From Bradyrhizobium zhanjiangense (GTDB lineage Bacteria; Pseudomonadota; Alphaproteobacteria; Rhizobiales; Xanthobacteraceae), in assembly GCF_004114935.1 (NCBI RefSeq), contig NZ_CP022221.1, positions 310,001 through 374,000 of the forward strand: a stretch of 64,000 nucleotides of DNA. The letters are read 5' to 3'. Each line of letters starts with the position of its first letter. The first letter of the stretch is position 1. Below are positions 57,499 to 64,000 of the stretch, in pieces. The notes below the pieces were generated by a model. That model saw nothing but the letters and a program-made list of their open reading frames with translations. It searched no databases and was not told where the DNA came from. Position numbers and translations under genes: made by a program.

Positions 57499-57822
57499 GG
57501 CAACTTCTCTTCCGACCGGCCGTCGGCAGCCGGTCACTCCTTCCACGACACAAGCCGGGGATTCAGGCATATTGTCGACGAATAGTTAACCAAAACAAAA
57601 GGATAATAGCCACTTAACCCGGCCGCCTTCCGTCCTGGCCAACTGCTCACGCACTCACGCAGCATCAAGGCGGCGTTTCGGTCGCGAATATGGCGCGAGG
57701 ACCCTTACTCCCTCGCAACGCGATCCCGGATCGATCACATTCCCGTCCGCCCTCACCTCGGCACGATCTTTTTCGAAGAGCCGGTTCCCAGCCCTGCGGA
57801 TCGTGCCTAAGTTGACTTCATT
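57499..57822. other. Intergenic region between lppC-like gene and rsmI
   Basis: About 324 bases between divergent genes. An AT-richer segment at 57576-57615 (CGAATAGTTAACCAAAACAA) could hold a promoter. No open frame on the plus strand is convincing, and no strong palindrome or known RNA is visible. Confidence 0.4.
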
Positions 57823-58785
57823 ATGCGCGCAAAGCCGGCCCCGATAAATACGCCTGAAGCTCAAGATGCCGCCTCGCGCGGCTTCTCCATCGACGCCCAT
57901 CGGCTTACGGCGCCGAAGGCGGCGCCCGGCCTTCATCTGGTGGCGACGCCCATCGGCAATCTCGGCGACATCACCCTGCGGGCGCTTCAGACGCTCGCCG
58001 GCGTCGACGTCATCGCCTGCGAGGACACCCGCATCACCCGGCGCCTGACCGAGCGCTACGCCATCGCTGCACAACTCAAGCCCTATCACGAGCACAACGC
58101 GGAAGCCGCGCGCCCAAAGATCCTGGAGGCGCTTGCGGCAGGCGGCTCGGTCGCGCTGGTCTCTGACGCCGGCACGCCGCTGATCTCCGATCCCGGCTTC
58201 AAGCTGGTGCGCGAGGTCTGCGCTGCCGGCCATGCGGTCTATGCGCTGCCCGGCCCGTCGTCGGTGCTGGCGGCGCTGTCCGTCGCCGCGCTGCCGACCG
58301 ACCGCTTCTTCTTCGAAGGCTTTTTGCCGGCGAAATCGGCCGCGCGCCGCGCACGCCTGGCCGAGCTTGCGCGCATCGACGCGACGCTGGTGATGTTCGA
58401 ATCGGGCAATCGCATGCAGGCCACATTGACCGATCTCGCCGAGATCATGGGTGAACGAGAGGCCGCGGTTTGCCGCGAGCTGACGAAGTTGCACGAGGAG
58501 GTCAGGCGTGCGCCCCTCGCCGAGTTCGCGCGGCAAGCCGACGCGCCGGAGACGCGCGGTGAATTCGTTCTGGTGATCGGTCCGCCTGCAGCAACCGCCG
58601 ACGTGCTGGCATCGGATGCGCTCGACGATCTCTTGCGCGAGCAGCTGGCCGCGCACAGCGTCAGGGATGCCGTGGCGCATGCGGTCGCACTTTCGGGCCG
58701 GCCACGACGCGAGGTCTACGCCCGCGCGCTCGAGCTCGCCAAAGACGTGCACAAGGACTTGCGGGGCGGCGATGGCGAAGACTGA
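57823..58785 (+). CDS. rsmI: 16S rRNA 2'-O-ribose methyltransferase RsmI
   Basis: A 320-residue methyltransferase for C1402 of 16S rRNA, of the tetrapyrrole-methylase fold. Text [52 protein letters not shown] and FFFEGFLP is the RsmI signature. A 35-residue N-terminal extension before [12 protein letters not shown] is present. It overlaps the yraN start by 14 bases and lies opposite the LppC-like gene, as in many genomes. Confidence 0.95.
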   Translation: MRAKPAPINTPEAQDAASRGFSIDAHRLTAPKAAPGLHLVATPIGNLGDITLRALQTLAGVDVIACEDTRITRRLTERYAIAAQLKPYHEHNAEAARPKILEALAAGGSVALVSDAGTPLISDPGFKLVREVCAAGHAVYALPGPSSVLAALSVAALPTDRFFFEGFLPAKSAARRARLAELARIDATLVMFESGNRMQATLTDLAEIMGEREAAVCRELTKLHEEVRRAPLAEFARQADAPETRGEFVLVIGPPAATADVLASDALDDLLREQLAAHSVRDAVAHAVALSGRPRREVYARALELAKDVHKDLRGGDGED

Positions 58786-59173
58786 GGTCCCGGCGGAACC
58801 GAAAGTCGCCTCGCCCGAGCGCGTCGCCGCGTTCCGCACCGGCATCTCCGCCGAGAGCCGCGCCGCCGCCTTTCTCATGGCCAAGGGCTATCGCATCCTC
58901 GCCAAGCGTTATCGCACCCCGCATGGCGAGATCGACATCGTGGCGCGCCGCCGCAATCTGATCGCCTTCGTCGAGGTCAAGGCGCGGGCGACGCTGGATG
59001 ACGCCGCCTTCGCGGTGACGCCGCGCCAGCAGCAGCGCATCATCGATGCCGCACAAGGCTGGCTCGTGGCGCATCCCGAGCATGCCGAATTCGAATTGCG
59101 ATTCGACGCCATGCTGATTGCGCCGCGATCACTTCCGCGCCATGTGTTGGCGGCATTCGACGCCTCGACCTGA
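58772..59173 (+). CDS. UPF0102 (YraN) family nuclease-like protein
   Basis: A 133-residue protein of the YraN family: [31 protein letters not shown] and [15 protein letters not shown], with the Glu/Asp/Glu-x-Lys residues of a PD-(D/E)XK nuclease fold (Glu in GEID, Asp and Glu-x-Lys in VEVKAR). Function is not settled; it is often near rsmI and implicated in DNA processing. The ATG at 58772 lies inside the end of rsmI. The longer frame upstream is rejected because it lies in rsmI. gshB follows after 10 bases. Confidence 0.92.
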   Translation: MAKTEVPAEPKVASPERVAAFRTGISAESRAAAFLMAKGYRILAKRYRTPHGEIDIVARRRNLIAFVEVKARATLDDAAFAVTPRQQQRIIDAAQGWLVAHPEHAEFELRFDAMLIAPRSLPRHVLAAFDAST

Positions 59174-59183
59174 AAGGCAGACC

Positions 59184-60128
59184 ATGAAACTGAACGTCGC
59201 CGTCCAGATGGACCCCATCGCCCGTATCAACATCAAGGGCGATTCCACCTTTGCACTGCTCCTGGAGGCGCAGAAGCGCGGCCACGGCCTGTCCTATTAC
59301 ACGCCGGACAAGCTCTCGATGGTCGGCGACGAGCTGGTCGCTCCGGTTCAGCTCCTCACGGTGCGCGACGAGCCCGGCGACCATTTCACCCTCGGGGAGC
59401 CCAGGCGCGAGGCGCTCAACGGCTTTGACGTGGTGCTGCTCCGCCAGGACCCGCCGTTCGACCTCGCCTACATCACCTCGACGCATTTCCTGGAGCGCAT
59501 CCATCCGAAGACGCTGGTCGTCAACGATCCCGCCTCGGTGCGGAATGCGCCGGAAAAGCTGTTCGTCATGAACTTTCCGCAGCTGATGCCGCCGACCCTG
59601 ATCTCGCGCGACCTCGACGAGATCAACGCCTTTCGCGACAAACATGGAGCCGTTGTCATGAAGCCGCTGCACGGCCATGGCGGCGCCGCGGTTTTCCGCG
59701 TGATGCCGCAGGACATGAATTTCGGCTCGCTATTCGACATGTTCTCGGTGACGTTCAAAGAGCCCTGGGTGATCCAGCAATTCATCCCCGAGGTGAAGCA
59801 CGGCGACAAGCGGATCATCCTCGTCAACGGCGAGTTCGCCGGCGCGGTAAACCGCGTGCCGGCCGCGGACGACCTCCGCTCCAACATGGTGCGCGGCGGC
59901 GCGGCGCAGGAGACCGAGCTCACGGTGCGCGAGCGCGAGATCTGCGCCACCGTCGGACCGGCGCTGCGCGAGCGCGGCCTCCTGTTCGTCGGCCTCGACG
60001 TCATCAACGGCAACCTCACCGAGATCAACGTCACCTCGCCGACCGGCATCCGCGCCATTACGCGGCTCGGCGGCCCAGATGTGGCGGCGAAGATCTGGGA
60101 CGCGATCGAGCAGAAGCGGGCGAAGTAG
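59184..60128 (+). CDS. gshB: Glutathione synthetase
   Basis: A 314-residue ATP-grasp ligase that adds Gly to gamma-Glu-Cys. The ATP-grasp residues show in [19 protein letters not shown] (Lys in MKPL), [21 protein letters not shown] and the C-terminal [24 protein letters not shown] start at ATG 59184 ([12 protein letters not shown]), the family start. It follows yraN, so rsmI-yraN-gshB is likely to be one operon. A repeat follows it. Confidence 0.96.
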   Translation: MKLNVAVQMDPIARINIKGDSTFALLLEAQKRGHGLSYYTPDKLSMVGDELVAPVQLLTVRDEPGDHFTLGEPRREALNGFDVVLLRQDPPFDLAYITSTHFLERIHPKTLVVNDPASVRNAPEKLFVMNFPQLMPPTLISRDLDEINAFRDKHGAVVMKPLHGHGGAAVFRVMPQDMNFGSLFDMFSVTFKEPWVIQQFIPEVKHGDKRIILVNGEFAGAVNRVPAADDLRSNMVRGGAAQETELTVREREICATVGPALRERGLLFVGLDVINGNLTEINVTSPTGIRAITRLGGPDVAAKIWDAIEQKRAK

Positions 60129-60157
60129 CGTCGGGCTACGCAGGCGTCAATTTATCA

Positions 60158-60294
60158 CCGTCATCCTGAGGCGCTTGTCCTGCATAGCAGGACGAGCCTC
60201 GAAGGACGACGGCCCGGCTGCATCCCGGCCGCTCATCCTTCGAGGCTCGCCTTGCGATGCGTTGCATCGACAGCCTCGCACCTCAGGATCACGG
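60158..60294. repeat. Palindromic repeat, CCGTCATCCTGAGG family
   Basis: Starts CCGTCATCCTGAGGCGC and ends GCACCTCAGGATCACGG; inner arms GCCTCGAAGGACGACGGCCC and CCGGCCGCTCATCCTTCGAG with CTGCATAGCAG and GCGATGCGTTGCATCG hairpins. It occupies the first third of the 465-base space between gshB and cpaB. Only one copy is in this window. Confidence 0.8.
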
Positions 60295-60593
60295 ATCGCC
60301 GACGCGTCGCAGCACACACTGCGATGACGCGCGACTTCGAGCCTCTCCCATCACTAACCACCCATTCACCATGACGCCCCCGCGCTGCATCCGCACGCGT
60401 CTCACGCGCTACGTGAATCTACGGGGCCGCTGGCCGACCGAATAACGCTGCGTTCACCATCTGCCGAAAACCCGCAGCGTGATCGGCCATCACATTCGAC
60501 CTCGCAACACCCCTTATACTTTTACTCCCTACTCATCGACGCGGGGGAACCCGCCACGTGCGGTTCGAGTGCCCCGCGTGAGAGTAGAAGCGT
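60295..60593. other. Leader region of the cpa (Tad pilus) operon
   Basis: About 300 bases between the repeat and cpaB. Pyrimidine-rich text CCTTATACTTTTACTCCCTA (60512-60531) and a small hairpin GCGGG-GGAA-CCCGC near 60541-60554 stand out, but no pilin gene (pilA) or clear promoter can be named. No convincing reading frame is present here. Confidence 0.4.
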
Positions 60594-61406
60594 ATGAATA
60601 CCGCGCGCATTGTCGTTCTCGTCATCGCACTGGGCGCCGGCGGCGTCGCTGCGTATCTGGCGAGCAGCTATCAGAGTGCGCCCTCGCCCGTTCTGCCCGT
60701 CGCCGAGAAGCTTCCGACGGTCGAGGTCCTGGTCGCGAAAAACGACATCGGGCTCGGCCAGGCCGTGAAGCCCGAGGATCTGCTATGGCAGGCCTGGCCG
60801 GCGGCGACCGCGAGCAACGCCTTCATCCGCCGCGACAGCAGGCCCGAGGCGCAGACCCAGATCGCCGGCTCGATCGCGCGCGTGCCGTTGATGCAGGGCG
60901 AGCCGATCCGCGAGCAGAAGCTGGTCAGGGCCGAAGGCTCCGGCTTCATGGCTGCGATCCTGCCTTCCGGCATGCGGGCCGTCTCCACCGAAATTTCAGC
61001 CGAGACCGGCGCCGGCGGCTTCATCCTGCCGAACGACCGCGTCGACATCGTGCTGACCCGCCGCCTGAAAAATCCCGACACCAACGGACCGACCGGCGGC
61101 AATGACCTGATCGTGTCCGAGGTCATCCTGACCAACATCCGCGTGCTCGCGATCGACCAGGCGCCGAAGGAGAAGGACGGCCAGACCGCCGTGATCGGCA
61201 AGACCGTCACGCTCGAGCTCAAGCCTGACCAGGTCGCCACGCTGTCGGCTGCGCGCCAGGGCGGCACGCTCCAGCTCGCGCTGCGGAGCATCGTCGATGC
61301 CAACGCAGTCGATGGCACGCCCGAGGACCAGGCGGTCAAGCGTCCCGCCGGCGTGAATGTAATTCGTTACGGCGTGCAGGCGCGGCAACTGACGTCACAG
61401 AAGTGA
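60594..61406 (+). CDS. cpaB: Pilus assembly protein CpaB
   Basis: A 270-residue inner-membrane-anchored protein of the Tad (tight adherence) pilus. An N-terminal hydrophobic anchor (ARIVVLVIALGAGGVAAYLA) is followed by the SAF domain (VEVLVAKNDIGLGQAVKPEDL) and a long beta-rich part with VDIVLTRRLKN. It probably links secretin to inner parts. It is the first visible gene of the operon; pilA and cpaA are not found upstream, where gshB lies. Confidence 0.93.
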   Translation: MNTARIVVLVIALGAGGVAAYLASSYQSAPSPVLPVAEKLPTVEVLVAKNDIGLGQAVKPEDLLWQAWPAATASNAFIRRDSRPEAQTQIAGSIARVPLMQGEPIREQKLVRAEGSGFMAAILPSGMRAVSTEISAETGAGGFILPNDRVDIVLTRRLKNPDTNGPTGGNDLIVSEVILTNIRVLAIDQAPKEKDGQTAVIGKTVTLELKPDQVATLSAARQGGTLQLALRSIVDANAVDGTPEDQAVKRPAGVNVIRYGVQARQLTSQK

Positions 61407-61419
61407 TGATGGGGATAGC

Positions 61420-62937
61420 ATGAACTACGGGGATGATCGGACGGGCGTGCGCATTCGGGGGAAGCGCGCGCGCTCGTTCTTGGCGGGGACGATGCTGATG
61501 CTGGGGCTGCTCGCAGCCCCCGACCGGCTCAGTGCCGCGGACGCACCGGTCGGCGACCAGACACCGATGCAAGCGCCTGATCTCGGTGTGTCGCCGGTCG
61601 CGACGATCGCGCCGGCACGGACGCGCTTCCTGTCGCTCGGCGTCGGCAAGTCCGTCGTCATCGACCTGCCGCGCGAGGTCAAGGACGTGCTGGTGGCCGA
61701 TCCCAAGATCGCCAACGCGGTGATTCGCTCGGCGCAGCGCGCCTATATCATCGGCGGCCAGGTCGGCCAGACCAACGTGGTGTTCTTCACCGCCGACGGC
61801 CAGCAGGTCGCCTCCTACGACATCGCGGTGAAGCGCGACCTCAACGGCATGCGCGCCGCGCTGCGCCAGTCGCTGCCGGGCGTGCAAATCGAAGGCGTCG
61901 GCGACAGCGTGATGCTGACGGGCTCGGTATCGAGCCCGGTCGAGGCCCAGCAGGCCGGCGACGTCGCCGCAAAGCTCGTCGGCGGCAGCGACAAGGTCGT
62001 CAACAACATCGTCGTGCGCGGCCGCGACCAGGTGATGCTCAAGGTCGTCGTCGGCGAAGTCCGCCGCGATATCGTCAAGCAACTGGGCGTCGATCTCAGC
62101 GCCAGCCTGAATGCCGGCACCGCCGTGGTGAACTTCAACAACTCCAACCCGTTCTCGGTCTCTGGTGGACCGATCGTCGCCAACAACGGGCTCGGCGTCG
62201 CCGGCCTCGCCAAGGGCGTCGCCACCGTGAGTGCCACGATGCGCGCAATGGAAAGCGCCGGCGTCATGCGCACCCTGGCCGAGCCGAGCCTGACCGCGAT
62301 CTCGGGCGAATCCGCAACCTTCATCGCCGGCGGCGAATTCCCGATTCCGGCCGGCTATTCCTGCGATCCGGTCACCCACGTCTGTACCACCCAGGTCACC
62401 TACAAGAAGTTCGGCATCTCCCTGAATTTCACCCCGGTCGTGCTCAGCGAAGGCCGCATCAGCCTGCGCGTCATGACCGAGGTCTCGGAGCTGTCGAATA
62501 CGAACGCGATCACGCTGACGCAGGCGGTGTCCTCGACCTCGAGCAACTCCATCACGATTCCCTCGGTTCAGACCCGCCGCGCCGAAACGACGCTGGAAAT
62601 TCCCTCCGGCGGCTCGATGGCGATGGCCGGCCTGATCCAGCAGCACACCAAGCAGGCGATCAACGGCCTGCCCGGCGTCGACCAGGTGCCGATCATCGGC
62701 GCGCTGTTCCGCAGCCAGGACTTCGTCAACAACGAGACCGAGCTGATGGTGATCGTGACGCCCTATGTGGTGCGCGCCGTCGCCCAGAAGGAATTGTCGC
62801 GGCCCGACGATGGTTTCGCGCCGGCCTCCGACGCGCAGACGGCGCTGCTCGGCCGCATGAACCGCCTTTATGGCATCGCGCGCCGCGTCGATCCGATCAA
62901 CGGCACGCCTGGCGATTTCGGTTTCATCATCGACTGA
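61420..62937 (+). CDS. cpaC: Pilus secretin CpaC (RcpA)
   Basis: A 505-residue outer-membrane secretin of the Tad pilus. An N-terminal signal (about 15-38), a pilus BON/N-terminal domain (SLGVGKSVVIDLPREVKDVLVADPKIANAVIRS), a BON domain, and the C-terminal secretin domain (ESATFIAGGEFPIPAG to ETELMVIVTPYVV) are all in order. It follows cpaB by 13 bases. It forms the channel for the pilus fibre. Confidence 0.95.
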   Translation: MNYGDDRTGVRIRGKRARSFLAGTMLMLGLLAAPDRLSAADAPVGDQTPMQAPDLGVSPVATIAPARTRFLSLGVGKSVVIDLPREVKDVLVADPKIANAVIRSAQRAYIIGGQVGQTNVVFFTADGQQVASYDIAVKRDLNGMRAALRQSLPGVQIEGVGDSVMLTGSVSSPVEAQQAGDVAAKLVGGSDKVVNNIVVRGRDQVMLKVVVGEVRRDIVKQLGVDLSASLNAGTAVVNFNNSNPFSVSGGPIVANNGLGVAGLAKGVATVSATMRAMESAGVMRTLAEPSLTAISGESATFIAGGEFPIPAGYSCDPVTHVCTTQVTYKKFGISLNFTPVVLSEGRISLRVMTEVSELSNTNAITLTQAVSSTSSNSITIPSVQTRRAETTLEIPSGGSMAMAGLIQQHTKQAINGLPGVDQVPIIGALFRSQDFVNNETELMVIVTPYVVRAVAQKELSRPDDGFAPASDAQTALLGRMNRLYGIARRVDPINGTPGDFGFIID

Positions 62938-62995
62938 CGACGAGCGGACGGCCCGGGGGAACGGGACAGGAAACGGGGCAAGAGGGGATCAAGCG

Positions 62996-63730
62996 ATGAC
63001 GAGGACGATAGCCGACCGACGCCGCCACTTCAGCGTAGCGATGGCGCTGACGGGACTGTCCGTCATGCTGGGTGCGTGCAACACCACCGGTGAAATCGTC
63101 ACTCAGACGGTGCCGACCGACTATCGCCAGCGCCACCCGATCGCGGTGCAGGAGGGCAAGCGCTCGATCGTGATCTTCGTCGGCAAGGCGCGCGGCGGCC
63201 TCTCGGCTGCGCAACACGCGGATGTCGTCGGCATTGCCCGGGACTGGGTGCGCGAAGGCACCGGCTCCGTCGTCGTCGACGTGCCCACCGACACCGCGAA
63301 TTCGCGCGCGGCGGCGGCAACCTATCAGGAAATCCGCTCCGTGCTCGCATCCGGCGGCGTGCCCTCGCGCGCCATCGTCCAGCATCCCTATCGTCCCGAG
63401 GATCCCGGCCTCCTGCCGACGATCCGGCTGAGCTATTCCAAGATCAGCGCGGTGGCCGGACCCTGCGGACTGTGGCCGGAAGACGTTGGTCCGAACATCC
63501 TCGACCCCGGCTACAACGAGAACCGGCCGTATTTCAATCTGGGCTGCGCCAGCCAGCGCAACCTCGCGGCCATGATCGACAACCCCGCCGACCTCGAGCA
63601 GCCGCGCGCCGAGACGCCCGCCTACACCGCTCGGCGCGACATCGCCTTCGACCGCTATCGCAAGGGCTCGCCCACTGCGACTGCCTATCCCGAGGCCGAC
63701 AAGGCCAAACTCAGCGACACCGGCAAATGA
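62996..63730 (+). CDS. cpaD: Pilus assembly lipoprotein CpaD
   Basis: A 244-residue lipoprotein: lipobox LGAC with Cys28 after a hydrophobic stretch (VAMALTGLSVML), then the CpaD domain with VPTDYRQRHPIAVQEGKRS, YFNLGCASQRNLAAMIDNPADL and a C-terminal low-complexity tail. I start at ATG 62996 since earlier in-frame text overlaps cpaC. It helps localise or stabilise the secretin. It overlaps the cpaE start by ATGA. Confidence 0.92.
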   Translation: MTRTIADRRRHFSVAMALTGLSVMLGACNTTGEIVTQTVPTDYRQRHPIAVQEGKRSIVIFVGKARGGLSAAQHADVVGIARDWVREGTGSVVVDVPTDTANSRAAAATYQEIRSVLASGGVPSRAIVQHPYRPEDPGLLPTIRLSYSKISAVAGPCGLWPEDVGPNILDPGYNENRPYFNLGCASQRNLAAMIDNPADLEQPRAETPAYTARRDIAFDRYRKGSPTATAYPEADKAKLSDTGK

Positions 63731-64000
63731 CAGGCATCCACGACGAAGACGCGGACGATCCGCGGCACCCCGACGAACACATTGCGCCGGTTCCCCGCAT
63801 CTCGGTGCAGGCCTTTTGTGAGACCGAGCAGACGCTCGCCGCGGTGACCGCGGCGGGGGAGGATCGCCGGCTCGCCAAGGCGCATCTCACTGCCAGGGAC
63901 GGTGGCCTTGCTGCGGCGATCGAAGTCTATGAATCGATGCCGACGCCGAACGTGATCGTGATCGAGTCCGACGGCACGCGCGACATCCTGGAGGGGCTCG
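63727..64000 (+). CDS. cpaE: Pilus assembly ATPase/localisation protein CpaE (N-terminal part)
   Basis: The first 91 codons of a protein cut by the window end. It starts ATGA-overlapped with the cpaD stop. The visible text MTGIHDEDADDPRHPDEHIA is a Pro/Asp/His-rich lead, followed by PRISVQAFCETEQTLAAV and RDGGLAAAIEVYESMPTPNV, which fit the receiver-like N-terminal domain of CpaE. The ParA/MinD-like ATPase part lies beyond the window. The assignment rests on position after cpaD and resemblance. Confidence 0.8.
   Translation, partial: MTGIHDEDADDPRHPDEHIAPVPRISVQAFCETEQTLAAVTAAGEDRRLAKAHLTARDGGLAAAIEVYESMPTPNVIVIESDGTRDILEGL

Overview
The window is about 64 kb of GC-rich, gene-dense chromosome from an alphaproteobacterium, most probably Bradyrhizobium or a close relative in the Rhizobiales. 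The call rests on protein-level resemblance, on the order lptC-lptA-lptB-rpoN-hpf-ptsN, on the split dnaKJ and hrcA-grpE heat-shock blocks, on a Tad/Cpa pilus operon, and on a dense load of palindromic intergenic repeats. No rRNA genes, CRISPR arrays, phage genes or transposases are visible. One tRNA gene (Leu, anticodon CAG) is present.

Layout. 1-2.5 kb: end of a ugp (glycerol-3-phosphate ABC importer) operon. 2.7-3.6 kb: heat-inducible hsp20 plus a DUF1150 gene, with a predicted RpoH promoter and an RNA-thermometer-like leader. 4.0-9.9 kb (minus): LPS export genes lptC, lptA, lptB followed by rpoN, hpf and ptsN. 10-19.8 kb: rnd, a degenerate-HAD/UbiA fusion, an MFS gene, a MarR-controlled unit with a frameshifted membrane gene, tRNA-Leu, an NDUFA9-like reductase, a dprE1-dprE2-like pair and uppP. 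20-24.4 kb: GST, queG, thioesterase, SnoaL-like protein and hydrolase. 24.6-31.8 kb: translation block infC, rpmI, rplT, pheS, pheT, with a DUF559 nuclease-like gene wedged between pheS and pheT.

31.9-38.2 kb: Tat-exported amine oxidase, a YiiX-like peptidase, csoR/copper ATPase with a shared operator, and nikR. 38.5-45.9 kb: housekeeping and repair genes (EI24-like protein, nth, DUF2244, Ada-like methyltransferase, gpmA, dapB, DUF1330, pyrF, FMN reductase, a PmtA-like methyltransferase). 45.9-54.3 kb: dnaJ, dnaK with an RpoH promoter, an exported nicotinamidase, grpE, hrcA and rph. 54.3-60.1 kb: rdgB, hemW, a LivK/LppC-like lipoprotein, rsmI, yraN and gshB. 60.6-64 kb: start of the cpaBCDE pilus operon, cut by the window end.

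Points that stand out: (i) UbiA-, DprE1- and DprE2-like genes, enough for most of a polyprenyl-phosphate-arabinose route, with alanine at the position of the benzothiazinone-target cysteine of mycobacterial DprE1 and a HAD domain that has lost its catalytic motifs; (ii) a repeat-flanked DUF559 gene coupled by an ATGA overlap to pheT; (iii) a candidate RNA thermometer before hsp20; (iv) a 19-bp perfect csoR-copA operator; (v) an AUU start for infC; (vi) at least seven palindromic repeat families. Most of the window is ordinary core genome. I see no clear candidate for a wholly new system; the arabinose-type genes and the pheST insertion deserve most follow-up.
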